Shown here one piece after another: positions 8,930-17,777 of a stretch of 64,000 bases of DNA. The position numbers were made by a program, and so were the translations under genes. The notes under the pieces are model-generated. The model worked only from the letters and a program-made list of their open reading frames with translations, searched no databases and had not been told where the DNA came from. The number at the start of each line of letters is the position of its first letter. Position 1 is the stretch's first letter. Source of the DNA: Bacillota bacterium (lineage in GTDB: Bacteria > Bacillota > Clostridia > Christensenellales > Christensenellaceae); contig JAEWMJ010000010.1 of assembly GCA_023393165.1 (NCBI GenBank), positions 1 through 64,000 on the forward strand, read 5' to 3'.

Positions 8930-10036
8930 ATGACGAAGCGGTGCAGTATTCACTGAGTATGAGATGAGCACAAGCGCCTTTATTCACTCTCTCCCTCCGT
9001 CACAGCTGCGCTGTGCCACCTCCCTCGTCAGAGGGAGGCTCTTACGCGAAGTGCGAATCACAAGCGTAAACGCCGAAACCTTAATGTTCCTGCCGATGCG
9101 CTTCAGCGAAGAGGTGCGAAGGCGAACGCTCACTGAGCATGAGGCAAGTGCCAAGCGTCGGTTGCTTTTCTGCTAACGCGCAGCACGAGCCAATAGCGAA
9201 GTGGGGAGGCTTGCCGGAAAGAGCCGAGCGCCGCCGGTGAATACGGAACGATTGCGCCCCATGGGCGAAATAGGAAGGGCAGTATTCACTGAGTATGAGA
9301 TGAGCACGAGCGCCTTTATTCACTCTCTCCCTCCGTCACAGCTGCGCCGTGCCACCTCCTCGTCAGATGGAGGCTTTTTTACGACGTGCGAATCACAAGC
9401 GTAAGTGGGAAGGCTTCATTTAAACGGCATAAAAAAACGGGCGTTTAACCCGTTTTTTACTTAATTACGAAGGCTGTTGAAAGCCCTAAATACAAGGCGC
9501 TTTGAGAGCGAAGCCGACCGCCGCCAGTGGCGGATAAAGGAAGGCGAACGCTCACTGAGCATGAGGCATGTGCAAGCGCCCGCCTGCACTTTTGCTTACG
9601 CGCAGCTTAGGCCCATAGCGAAGTGCCGAGTACTGAAATGACGCAAGCGTAGTATGCCCTACGCTGAGAAAACGGAGTGACCGCCGCCAGTGAATACGGA
9701 ACGACCGCGCCCTGTGGGCGATGAAGGAAGTGCAGTATTCACTGAGTATGAGATGAGCACGAGCATACACATATATAATTAACTTGCGCGAAGTGCGAAT
9801 CCATAACGAAGTGCCGAAACCTTGATGTTTCTGCCGAAGCGCTTTAGCGCGGAGGTTAGCGAGGCGAACGCTCACTGAGCATGAGATAAGCACGAGTGCA
9901 ACCCTATAAAGCGGCTTGCGCGAAGTGCGAATCCATTGCGAAGTGCCGAAACCTTAATGTCCATCACCGACCGCGTATAAGCGCGGAGGTGATAGACGGA
10001 AAAATAACGCAGCAGTTGGCGTTTCTCAGCGGCCTG
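8930..10036. repeat. Mosaic of intergenic repeat modules (about 1.1 kb)
   Basis: This gene-free stretch is built from recurring modules. One contains CAGTATTCACTGAGTATGAG (near 8941, 9280, 9734). A second runs from CTCTCCCTCC to GAGGGAGGCT and onward to GCGAATCACAAGCGTAA (8981-9068, 9320-9402). A third begins GTTGAAAGCCC and includes CCGCCGCCAGTGGCGG (9473-9568). A fourth ends in AACGCAGCAGTTGG and TCAGCGGCCTGA (9948-10036). The same modules make up 12748-13040 and part of 28844-28963, and a degenerate inverted copy is at 39590-39690. The short frames inside are not coding: they are repeat-borne and lack ribosome binding sites. Confidence 0.8.
9432..9458. terminator. Bidirectional terminator within the repeat region
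   Basis: ACGGG (9437-9441) pairs with CCCGT (9449-9453), flanked by six A upstream and six T downstream. It may end stray transcription of the repeat block. Confidence 0.5.
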
Positions 10037-10041
10037 ATATT

Positions 10042-10578
10042 TTATTTTGCGCAGTTAGCGCCTAATTCCAGCGCCTTCTCATTCAGAGGGATCAGCTTTG
10101 CTTTCTTTTCCCCCATGATCTTCTCAAGCGCCTTGATCACGCTGCTTGCCTTGACCACGCTGGTCTTTTGGAGATATGCCCCCAGCACGACCATGTTCGC
10201 CGCCTTGACGCTTCCCGCCTGTTCCGCCAGTTCGTTGGCCGGTACATATACCACGTCGATATCGTCTCTCGTGGCTTTTTTGTCGATCAGCGTGGAATTG
10301 ATGATCAGAAGCCCGCCTTTTTTCACATAACTTTCGTATTTGTCCAGAGACGGCCTGTTCATTACGATCACGGAATCCGCTTCGGTCACGATCGGGCTGC
10401 CTACTTCCTCTTCCGATACGATTACGCAGCAGTTCGCGGTGCCTCCGCGCATCTCCGGGCCGTAGGAAGGCAGCCAGGACACGTTTTTATTTTCCGCAAG
10501 CCCCGCGTAAGCCAGCAACTGCCCGGCCAGGAGCATTCCCTGCCCGCCGAATCCGGCTAAAATGATCTGCTCACTCAT
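10042..10578 (-). CDS. 2-oxoacid:ferredoxin oxidoreductase, gamma subunit
   Basis: The 178-residue protein shows the gamma-domain signature GFGGQGMLLAGQLLAYA near the N-terminus and SYGPEMRGGTANC at about residues 38-50, as in KorC/VorA/PorG. It is the last gene of an operon ordered ferredoxin, alpha, beta, gamma, and overlaps the beta gene by 8 nt. The complex oxidatively decarboxylates a 2-oxoacid to an acyl-CoA and reduces ferredoxin in the cytoplasm. The split-gene order matches clostridial branched-chain 2-oxoacid (Vor-type) enzymes more than pyruvate enzymes, but substrate choice is inference. Confidence 0.88.
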   Translation of the reverse strand: MSEQIILAGFGGQGMLLAGQLLAYAGLAENKNVSWLPSYGPEMRGGTANCCVIVSEEEVGSPIVTEADSVIVMNRPSLDKYESYVKKGGLLIINSTLIDKKATRDDIDVVYVPANELAEQAGSVKAANMVVLGAYLQKTSVVKASSVIKALEKIMGEKKAKLIPLNEKALELGANCAK

Positions 10579-11320
10579 CGCCTTTTCCCCCTTCCTTGGT
10601 CACGCCCAAAGGATAGTGAGGAATCATATTATCCTTCAGCCAGGACAGCGACTCTACCGGCGACATTCCCCAGTTGGTCGGGCATGTGGAAAGAAGTTCA
10701 ACCAGTGTGAAACCTTTTCCCTCCATCTGGTATTGAAAAGCTTTTTTGATCGCTTTTTTTGCCTTGATCACGTTTGCCATATTGTTGAGGGCGACCCGCT
10801 CGACATAATAGGCCCCATCCACCTGCGCAAGCATCTCCGCTATGCGGATGGGAGACCCTTGCGTTTCCTGGTTGCGCCCGTACGGAGACGTGGTCGTCAC
10901 CTGGCCCACAAGCGTAGTCGGGGCCATCTGGCCGCCCGTCATGCCGTAAATTGCGTTATTGATAAAAATCGCAGTTATTTTTTCTCCGCGCGCCGCGGCA
11001 TGCACGATCTCAGCCGTGCCGATGGACGCTAAGTCGCCGTCCCCTTGGTAGGTAAACACCAGGTTATCCGGATGCACGCGTTTGATTCCGGTCGCTACAG
11101 CCGGAGCCCTTCCGTGCGCAGCCTCAAACATGTCGCACTTGAAATAATCATAAGCGAATACCGCGCAGCCGACGGGCGCAACGCCGATCGATCTGTCTTC
11201 CATTCCCAGTTCCTCTATGCATTCCGCAACCAGGCGGTGCGCTATACCATGCGTACATCCCGGGCAATAATGAAAAGGCTTGTCCGTCAGCATGCCGGTT
11301 TTCTGAAATTTTTCCGCCAT
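10571..11320 (-). CDS. 2-oxoacid:ferredoxin oxidoreductase, beta subunit (TPP-binding)
   Basis: This 249-residue subunit has the thiamine pyrophosphate motif, beginning GDGDLASIG and ending in NNAIYGMTGGQ, and an early CPGC motif (YCPGCTHG near residue 20) seen in KorB/VorC proteins. It binds TPP and Mg and carries out decarboxylation with the alpha subunit. It starts 2 nt after the alpha gene ends and overlaps the gamma gene, so translation is coupled. The length is usual for the family. Confidence 0.9.
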   Translation of the reverse strand: MAEKFQKTGMLTDKPFHYCPGCTHGIAHRLVAECIEELGMEDRSIGVAPVGCAVFAYDYFKCDMFEAAHGRAPAVATGIKRVHPDNLVFTYQGDGDLASIGTAEIVHAAARGEKITAIFINNAIYGMTGGQMAPTTLVGQVTTTSPYGRNQETQGSPIRIAEMLAQVDGAYYVERVALNNMANVIKAKKAIKKAFQYQMEGKGFTLVELLSTCPTNWGMSPVESLSWLKDNMIPHYPLGVTKEGGKGDE

Positions 11321-11321
11321 A

Positions 11322-12383
11322 TCATTTGCCCTCCTTCATTTCACGTAATTTTTTAAGGATATCCCTTTGTTCGGGTACAAATCCGCCCGTTGTGCCGTAG
11401 AATTCCACGGGCACGCGTCCCGAAACCGCAAGCCTTACGTCTTCCACCATCTGCCCGCAGTTCATTTCGACGGTCAGTATCCCGCGCACTTTTTCGGCGA
11501 CCTTTGCAAATGCGGCGGACGGGAAAGGCCACAGCGTAATTGGACGGATAACGCCGACTTTGAACCCTTCTTTTCTGGCCATCTGAGCGGCGCTCTTTGC
11601 CACCCGCGCAGTTGTCCCGAAGGCCGCAATGATATACTCCGCGTCTTCCGTCATATATTCTTCGACCCGCGTCTCGTTTTTTGCGATTTCGGCGTATTTT
11701 TTCTGCAGATGAGCATTTACTTCGCTCATTACTTCAGCTTCAATATAAAGAGAATTAATGATTGCGCGCGGACGGGTCTTATCCTTCCAGCCCGTAGCCG
11801 CCCATGTTTTAGGCGGGAGATCCCGTTTTTCGTGTTTCGTAAACTCAGCGGGTTCCATCATCTGTCCGATCATCCCGTCTCCCAATATCATGACCGGATT
11901 GCGGTACATATCCGCCAGATCGAATCCCAGCATTACCATGTCCACAGCTTCCTGTACGGACGAGGGCGCAAGCGTGATCAGCCTGTAATCCCCATGGCCG
12001 CCGCCTTTTACCGCCTGGAAGTAATCTCCCTGCGAAGGCAGTATGCCGCCGAGACCGGGGCCGCTTCTTACCATATTGACGATCAGGCAGGGCAGTTCCG
12101 CGCAGGCGATATAACTGATCCCTTCCTGTTTCAAGCTGATCCCGGGACTGGACGAAGAGGTCATGACCCGGGCGCCGGCGCCGGCCGCGCCGTATACCAT
12201 GTTGATTGCGGCGACCTCGCTTTCAGCCTGTACAAACGTACCGCCGATCTGCGGCATACGCTTGGACATATACTCGGGTATTTGGTTCTGCGGAGTAATG
12301 GGATAACCGAAAAAGCAGGTACAGCCCGCGGATATCGCGGCTTCGGCTATCGCTTCATTCCCTTTCATCAATACTTTTGCCAT
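11322..12383 (-). CDS. 2-oxoacid:ferredoxin oxidoreductase, alpha subunit (VorB/KorA type)
   Basis: The 353-residue protein has the pyrimidine-binding domain (GCTCFFGYPITPQNQIPEYM near residues 19-38) and the later transketolase C-terminal-like domain (MNCGQMVEDVRLAV) of VorB/KorA alpha subunits. It binds CoA and substrate together with the beta subunit. GGTG lies 7 nt before the ATG. It follows the ferredoxin gene after about 20 nt. The length agrees with the 350-aa branched-chain 2-oxoacid enzymes. Confidence 0.9.
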   Translation of the reverse strand: MAKVLMKGNEAIAEAAISAGCTCFFGYPITPQNQIPEYMSKRMPQIGGTFVQAESEVAAINMVYGAAGAGARVMTSSSSPGISLKQEGISYIACAELPCLIVNMVRSGPGLGGILPSQGDYFQAVKGGGHGDYRLITLAPSSVQEAVDMVMLGFDLADMYRNPVMILGDGMIGQMMEPAEFTKHEKRDLPPKTWAATGWKDKTRPRAIINSLYIEAEVMSEVNAHLQKKYAEIAKNETRVEEYMTEDAEYIIAAFGTTARVAKSAAQMARKEGFKVGVIRPITLWPFPSAAFAKVAEKVRGILTVEMNCGQMVEDVRLAVSGRVPVEFYGTTGGFVPEQRDILKKLREMKEGK

Positions 12384-12402
12384 TTCTATTCACCTTTTAC
12401 AA

Positions 12403-12609
12403 TTATTTTTCAACTTCGATCGCAACATCCGGGCACATGGTCGCGCAGGCCATACAGCCCGTGCAATTTTCCATATCCGTCATTTCGGCCACATGGTATC
12501 CCTTTGCGTTGATTTTTGATTTGGAGATTACAAGAATTTTACGCGGACATGCCGCTACGCACATACCGCATCCCTTGCATACGTCTTCACCGATCGTTAC
12601 CTTTGACAA
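12403..12609 (-). CDS. Two-[4Fe-4S] ferredoxin subunit of the 2-oxoacid oxidoreductase
   Basis: This 68-residue protein has two complete CxxCxxCxxxCP clusters (CKGCGMCVAACP and CTGCMACATMCP), separated by a short insert, as in KorD/VorD. It transfers electrons from the TPP site to free ferredoxin. The start is a TTG at 12609 preceded by GGAAGGTG; no ATG is available at the N-terminus. It is the first gene of the operon, although an upstream ATPase gene may belong functionally and is separated only by a repeat element. Confidence 0.9.
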   Translation of the reverse strand: MSKVTIGEDVCKGCGMCVAACPRKILVISKSKINAKGYHVAEMTDMENCTGCMACATMCPDVAIEVEK

Positions 12610-12747
12610 TTTATTTCACCTTCCAGCCAGATAAAAATTTACATTTATTTAGAGTATCATGTAATACAAAATTCGTCAAGTTGAGTACTTAGCAGTTAAT
12701 CATGCAGATTTACGTTCACCTAAATCAGGATATCCGAGTGAACCACG

Positions 12748-13040
12748 AAGACCGCTGAAAGCCCCAAATGCAAGGCGTTTTGAGAGCGGAGCCGACCGCC
12801 GCCAGTGGCGGAAAAAGGAAGGCGAACGCTCGCTGAGCATGAGATAAGCGGAGCACTTTTGTTCACTCTCTCCCTCCATCACAGCTACGCTGTGCCACCT
12901 CCCTCGTCAGAGGGAGGCTCTTACGCGAAGCGCGAATCACAAGCGTAAGTGTCGAAACCTTAATGTCCTCACCGATCGCGCTTAGCGCGGAGGTGATAAG
13001 CGGAAAAATAACGCAGCAGTTGGGGTTTATCAGTGGTCTG
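12748..13040. repeat. Complete copy of the mosaic repeat, about 290 bp with inverted ends
   Basis: The element begins GACCGCTGAAAGCCCCAAAT and ends AGTTGGGGTTTATCAGTGGTC. The ends are imperfect inverted repeats (GACCrCTGA and CCCCAA pair). Internally it holds the same modules as 8930-10036. It lies between the P-loop ATPase gene and the ferredoxin gene, splitting a neighbourhood that is often contiguous in Clostridia. No transposase is present. Confidence 0.7.
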
Positions 13041-13044
13041 AGCG

Positions 13045-13716
13045 TTATATCGTGCTGTCCAGCCAATTAGGCCTGGTATATATCTTAATAGTAAAAAGGT
13101 CCTTCTCCCCGGCTTTTTCCCCAAACTCGCGGAGCACGTGCTCCTCCCCGCTTGTCATCACCACCGGAACGCCTGTTTTAAGCGACACCTCGCGGCAGAC
13201 ATCCCGCCCATACAGCAGGTCTCCCGCTGTTGTTTCTCTTGCCAGGTTGGTGTTGTTTATGATGCCGCCTACCTTGATTCTGGCCTTGCCCTCTATGAGC
13301 GCCATCATTTCCGCGATCTCTTCGGCCGTTTTGGTAAGCGGACGCCTGGCATTCACCACATAATAAAACCGGACGTCTTCCTGGGTTTTGAACCTGTGAG
13401 CGATGCTTCCAAGAACGCTTGCGCCAACCGGGTCTCCCCCCGCGTCGAAAACCGCGTAGTCATATTCAAAAGCGGCGAAAACCTCCGCGCTGATCACAGG
13501 CACGTCCACCAGCGTATTGGCGTACGTGGGGGCGATCAGGCGAACGCCTTTTTCATTAAGAAGGGCCTTATGTTCCGCAGACCGGAAGTATGGATTTACA
13601 ATATCCATGTCGACCAGAACGGTCCTTCCCTTTTTTGCATATTCGAGCGACATATTAAGCGCTATTTCCGTTTTGCCGCTCCCGTAATTCCCAGCCAGTA
13701 TAAAACACTTTGCCAT
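13045..13716 (-). CDS. P-loop ATPase (CobQ/MinD/ParA-like), Kor-associated
   Basis: The 223-residue protein starts with a Walker A motif GNYGSGKTE at residues 9-17, followed by LVDMDIVNPYF and an FDAGGD Walker-B-like segment, placing it in the SIMIBI (MinD/CobQ) class. A similar small ATPase is often found beside ferredoxin-type 2-oxoacid oxidoreductase operons in Clostridia. A role in cofactor or iron-sulfur insertion is plausible but unproven. It is transcribed toward the ferredoxin-alpha-beta-gamma genes, with a 290-bp repeat between. The C-terminus ends within a few bases of the repeat. Confidence 0.7.
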   Translation of the reverse strand: MAKCFILAGNYGSGKTEIALNMSLEYAKKGRTVLVDMDIVNPYFRSAEHKALLNEKGVRLIAPTYANTLVDVPVISAEVFAAFEYDYAVFDAGGDPVGASVLGSIAHRFKTQEDVRFYYVVNARRPLTKTAEEIAEMMALIEGKARIKVGGIINNTNLARETTAGDLLYGRDVCREVSLKTGVPVVMTSGEEHVLREFGEKAGEKDLFTIKIYTRPNWLDSTI

Positions 13717-13909
13717 AATGAAACCATTCCTTGTTTTTATTCCTACTATACCCTCAATTGCCGTATCATTAACAAAAAACCAATATTTTCATAATTCCCC
13801 GAATAAACGAAAAACCAAAAACAACCTTTGGCCGGTTTGTCTTTGGTTTATACTTGTTTTGCCGCCGAAAAACGTCATCTGACATTTCCGCTTAAAACCC
13901 AAACACAGT

Positions 13910-15163
13910 TCACCGTTTTTCCAGCTTCACCTGCACGGTAGGAGTGGAAGAAGAAGGCGCTGCGCCCAGATCCGGCGCATTCTCAAACTTGACAGTCGCA
14001 GTATGCGTACCCTCGCCCAGCCCCGCAAGATCTACAAACGGTTTGATCTGCGATGCGTTTATTTTATCGAGAGCGTCCAGGCTCCCGGTTACGGTGACGT
14101 CGATCGACTCGGGTATCAGGATGTATTTCAGGCCGCTTCCAAGATTCTTGACACGAACATCCACCGCCTGGTATACCCTGTTTTCCAGAATCTGCGATAT
14201 TTGTATCGTCGCCTCCACATCGCGCGGTTCAAGCGCTACCACGCCGTCCGGTATGATGACAGAGGCATGCAAAGTGGAATCCACTGTGGCGTTATTCAGC
14301 GTGATCGGCTCCAGCATTATATTCGTAATCCCTTCCAGAATATCCTCGGGGCCGGCAACCTCTATACTGGCAGGATCAAGGATCACATTATCTATCTGAT
14401 ATCCCGGGGCCACCCCCGTAATGGAAGCCGTGACCGCCTGCGTGTCTATGGGTATTTCTTTTTTGGGATAAACATCCAAAGACACAATTACGGAAGGCAA
14501 TTCGCCCAAAAATTCGTTGTCATCCACAATATTGCCGCCGGAATCCATTACCACGGCGTTTTTGTTCTCGGTCACAGGGCCGGTAAGATCCTCTATATCA
14601 AGATAACAAACGGCTTTTGCATATTTCTCTACGCTTGAACGCGGTCCCTGTACGGTAACGGTATTCTTGGACAGCCTTGGTTCCCCGTAATAAAGGGAAT
14701 CCTTTTTATCCCCCACCATCTGCACTTCTACAGGCAGTTCGCTGGTTACAACATCCTCCACCACAACGGTCACTTCGGAAGGATTTACGGACGTTACGTT
14801 GCCAGCCGTGGCTCTTCCGCGTATGGGGAGCCTGTACTCGCCGGGACCGGAAATACCCGTCAGGTCCACGGTCAGGGTAATGTTGTCGTCCTTTAAATAC
14901 TTCAGCTGGTCGGTTTGCGCGTCCACCGTCGCGTTAGCCGTAGATATGATCTTATTCAAGTCCTGAGATGAGGTCAACCCTTTGTCTCTGAGCTCTTCAA
15001 CGCCCGCAAATGTTACGGGAATGGATTCGAATTCCTTTATACGCGGCGGATTTGTTTCCGCGATCACAAAAACCCAAAGAAGCGCGGCAAACCCAAGGGC
15101 CATAATCTTCATCCAAAAATTATTCTTTATGACGCTGAGCAAATACTTCAATAACTCTTTCAT
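13910..15163 (-). CDS. cdaR: CdaR, YbbR-domain regulator of diadenylate cyclase
   Basis: The 417-residue protein has one N-terminal transmembrane helix (about residues 17-36) and then several YbbR repeats outside the membrane, recognisable by strands with VxGP and PVEV-like motifs. CdaR binds and modulates CdaA. Its ATG overlaps the cdaA stop by 4 nt (ATGA), so the two are translationally coupled. In many Firmicutes glmM follows; here it does not. The last gene ends near a weak inverted repeat at about 13805-13850. Confidence 0.88.
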   Translation of the reverse strand: MKELLKYLLSVIKNNFWMKIMALGFAALLWVFVIAETNPPRIKEFESIPVTFAGVEELRDKGLTSSQDLNKIISTANATVDAQTDQLKYLKDDNITLTVDLTGISGPGEYRLPIRGRATAGNVTSVNPSEVTVVVEDVVTSELPVEVQMVGDKKDSLYYGEPRLSKNTVTVQGPRSSVEKYAKAVCYLDIEDLTGPVTENKNAVVMDSGGNIVDDNEFLGELPSVIVSLDVYPKKEIPIDTQAVTASITGVAPGYQIDNVILDPASIEVAGPEDILEGITNIMLEPITLNNATVDSTLHASVIIPDGVVALEPRDVEATIQISQILENRVYQAVDVRVKNLGSGLKYILIPESIDVTVTGSLDALDKINASQIKPFVDLAGLGEGTHTATVKFENAPDLGAAPSSSTPTVQVKLEKR

Positions 15164-15999
15164 TTTTCGCCCACCTTGCGCCTGAATTTAAACACGGGCG
15201 GTCTTTTTTCCGAAATGTCGACGGATATAAATATTCTTTCAAGAATACTACGGAGCGCGGGTATATCCAGATAACGGGTAAGCATCCCGTCGTACATATA
15301 CGAAATGACGCCTGTCTCCTCGGATACGACGATGGTATAACTGTCTGAAACTTCGGATACGCCCAAGGCCGCTCTGTGCCTTGTACCCAACTCCGACGAA
15401 ATCTGTTTGTTGTCCGACAACGGCAAAAAACATCCCGCCGCACAGACCTTCCCATCCTTTATGATCATTGCGCCGTCATGCAGGGGCGTGTTCGGATAAA
15501 AGATGTTCTCTACCAGTTCGGATGTGATTTCCGCATTGATATACGTTCCGGTCTCGATAATATCTCTGAGCCCGGTCTTCCGTTCAAATACGATAAGCGC
15601 GCCGACCTTGCGTTTGGACATGTTGATCACCGCGCGCATCAATTCCTCCACGATGCGGTCCGCGCCTTCCCTGGGCGCACTCATCACGCCGAAAAGCTTT
15701 CCGCCGCCCAGCTTTTCAAGCGCGCGCCGGATCTCAGGCTGAAAAAGGATTACCAATACCACAACCGCTGCATTCATCAAAAAGTTGAGCATCCATGTAA
15801 CCGTTTGGAGATCAAGCATGGAAAATACAAACGCGGCGGCAAGAATGATCCCTAAACCTTTGAGAACCTGTAAAGCCCTGGTGCCGCTTGTAATGCGGAT
15901 CAGGGAATAAATAATCACGGCAACGATGATGATATCCACCACATCGCGCCATGAAAACTGTATTGCGCCTGTTGTAAAAGGTAAAAAGAAATCCGCCAA
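15160..15999 (-). CDS. cdaA: CdaA diadenylate cyclase
   Basis: The 279-residue membrane enzyme makes c-di-AMP from two ATP. Three hydrophobic segments occupy residues 18-90. The DAC domain follows with catalytic DGA at 175-177 (TPLHDGAMI) and GTRHR at 205-209, all intact. It precedes cdaR with a 4-nt overlap and follows a SpoIIE-type phosphatase gene after 18 nt, so c-di-AMP synthesis may be co-transcribed with a phosphatase. Length and domain order are normal for the CdaA/YbbP family. Confidence 0.93.
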   Translation of the reverse strand: MADFFLPFTTGAIQFSWRDVVDIIIVAVIIYSLIRITSGTRALQVLKGLGIILAAAFVFSMLDLQTVTWMLNFLMNAAVVVLVILFQPEIRRALEKLGGGKLFGVMSAPREGADRIVEELMRAVINMSKRKVGALIVFERKTGLRDIIETGTYINAEITSELVENIFYPNTPLHDGAMIIKDGKVCAAGCFLPLSDNKQISSELGTRHRAALGVSEVSDSYTIVVSEETGVISYMYDGMLTRYLDIPALRSILERIFISVDISEKRPPVFKFRRKVGEK

Positions 16000-16017
16000 A
16001 TTCCTACTCCTACTTAT

Positions 16018-17103
16018 CTATTCGTAAAGCCGCTCGCAAACAAGCAGCGTAAGATCGTCTTTTAATTGCTTCTGAAGGCTGCCGCGCACCTCCCTGATAA
16101 ACGTCTCCCCGTTAAACTCCGGGCCGGTAAACTTTTTGTTTAACTTATCGACGGATATCATGCTGTCCGAACTGCCGAATATACCGTCCGTAAACAGCAG
16201 GAGCCTTCCGCCCGGCTGAAGTTGTTCCTTACCGCTTAAAAATTCGCTCTTTTGAAACCACCTGCACACCGGCTGCGACGGCATGAAAAGCTCTTTTAAA
16301 ATTCCCCCGTTGTATAAAAGGGGCGCTACCGAGAGTCCGGCGTTTGCATACAGAAATTCACCGGCAGCAATATCCATCACGGCGATAAATGCCGTGATGT
16401 AAATACTCTCGTCTATATCCAGTTCATCAAACTGCGCCTGCAGCCGCCCGAGTATCCCGTCCGGAGTGAGTTCGCCCGAATCACAAATCTGCCTTAAGGT
16501 GCGCGCCGTGAATACGGCAAGCATCGCAGGCATTACGCCGTGACCCGACACATCCGAAACATATAGGACCAGTTTGCCCCCGGTTTCAAAACAATCATAT
16601 ATATCTCCGCCCACGGCTTCACAGGGAAAATATCCCGCTGTGATCCGTGCGCCCTTAATATCCTTGAAATCGTGCCGTACAAGAGAAAACTGAAGCCGCC
16701 GCGCCAGCTCGAGATCATTCTGCATTTTTGTATTGGAACGCAGCAGTTCCTGTTTTAGTTGGAAATCTATCGTAATATCCCTGAAAGCCTCGATCACCGC
16801 TACGGGCCTGCCGTCCCCGTCCATCAGGGGAGACGCTGTCACACTGTATATCCTGTCGTTTATTTTCCTGGTCTGCTTCTGCACACGTCCGCTTTTCAGA
16901 ACATTTTTTGTGAGGCAATTCGCACATCTTTTTTCAAGCCCCATAGCGGAAAAACAAATCTCCTCGGGCTTATCGCCCAACACCTGCTTAAATGCCAGAT
17001 TTGTGAGTAAAACCCTGCCTTCGCCCGTCACCACGCGAACAAGATCACCCATCGCGTCGATAAAAGAAGTTAAATATTTCGTTTCTGCCAGCGATGTACC
17101 CAA
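16018..17103 (-). CDS. PAS domain-SpoIIE (PP2C) serine phosphatase
   Basis: The 361-residue protein has a PAS domain (residues about 1-115) and a PP2C/SpoIIE catalytic domain with GGDIYD (165-170), SDVSGHG (183-189) and a C-terminal DDLTLLV motif, the metal-binding aspartates of RsbU-like phosphatases. It probably dephosphorylates an anti-anti-sigma factor in response to a signal. The PAS contains Cys at 50, 60 and 63 (C-x9-C-x2-C), an arrangement that could bind metal or sense redox. The start is TTG with GGAG 7 nt upstream; the next ATG would remove the first part of the PAS fold. It is upstream of cdaA. Confidence 0.85.
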   Translation of the reverse strand: MGTSLAETKYLTSFIDAMGDLVRVVTGEGRVLLTNLAFKQVLGDKPEEICFSAMGLEKRCANCLTKNVLKSGRVQKQTRKINDRIYSVTASPLMDGDGRPVAVIEAFRDITIDFQLKQELLRSNTKMQNDLELARRLQFSLVRHDFKDIKGARITAGYFPCEAVGGDIYDCFETGGKLVLYVSDVSGHGVMPAMLAVFTARTLRQICDSGELTPDGILGRLQAQFDELDIDESIYITAFIAVMDIAAGEFLYANAGLSVAPLLYNGGILKELFMPSQPVCRWFQKSEFLSGKEQLQPGGRLLLFTDGIFGSSDSMISVDKLNKKFTGPEFNGETFIREVRGSLQKQLKDDLTLLVCERLYE

Positions 17104-17120
17104 ATATTTTTCTCCTTTAC

Positions 17121-17324
17121 CTAAAATAGCAATTCTTCCAATTCATTCAGTTCTATAAGCAGTTCGTTGCATTTATCTCTGAATTGGTCCTGAGTTATTC
17201 TTTGCTTGTCCAAAGGTTTCTCGAAATCCTCATTCATCATTTCGCTAATCCGCAAACGTTCTATTTCCAACTTTTTCCCAAGCGCCCTATATCTGCTTAA
17301 ATATTTTTCTTTTTTAGAGACCAT
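17121..17324 (-). CDS. Small coiled-coil hypothetical protein, 67 aa
   Basis: The ATG at 17324 follows AAGGTG by 7 nt; a longer start at 17360 lacks a ribosome binding site. The 67-residue product is highly charged and helical throughout, probably a coiled coil, with no membrane segment. It precedes the SpoIIE-type phosphatase by 17 nt and is probably co-transcribed, so a partner role is possible. No family was recognised. Confidence 0.6.
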   Translation of the reverse strand: MVSKKEKYLSRYRALGKKLEIERLRISEMMNEDFEKPLDKQRITQDQFRDKCNELLIELNELEELLF

Positions 17325-17396
17325 AAATTCACCTTCTTGCACCTCTGCCGCCAAATGCATAACACAACAGGAGAAGTAATCGGGAAGAAAACGATC

Positions 17397-17615
17397 TTAA
17401 TCCATGGTCTCTGCTATTATTGCGCTTAAGATGTTTTCTTTTTTAAATCTTCGAACACCCTTTTTTACTATGCAGTACGCAGTAACATATTCATCATCCA
17501 TACTGCGGACAAAAATGCGCCTTTGCGTCATCTCCTTTTTTCCATTATATATGATAATAACAGGCAGGTTGTTTAACAGCGCCTGTTTTAACACCCTTTC
17601 AGTAACATCCTGCAT
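17397..17615 (-). CDS. Small WYL-like domain protein
   Basis: The 72-residue product from the ATG at 17615 has the pattern IIIYNGKKEMTQRRI, then AYCIVKKGVRRFKKENI. This resembles a free-standing WYL-type beta domain, which binds nucleotides or other ligands and usually follows an HTH. There is no HTH here. A GTG further upstream is possible; the ribosome binding site is weak for all starts. It is transcribed divergently from the membrane protein gene at 17778. Confidence 0.5.
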   Translation of the reverse strand: MQDVTERVLKQALLNNLPVIIIYNGKKEMTQRRIFVRSMDDEYVTAYCIVKKGVRRFKKENILSAIIAETMD

Positions 17616-17777
17616 ACAACAAATTGTAAATCCCACACTTTTTTTATGTTTATGATAACACAAATTTACTTATTTGTTAAGACAAATATCAACTTTGTCG
17701 ATATCCAATTGTTAATTTTAATATTCATTGGACAAAATAAAAGGAGCATTTTCTTGAAAAAGGAAAGGAAATATATC

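Noticed and set aside
8964..9404. Short plus- and minus-strand frames in the repeat block (for example 8964-9176, 9201-9404)
   Set aside because: They repeat because the DNA repeats, have no ribosome binding sites and end at module boundaries.
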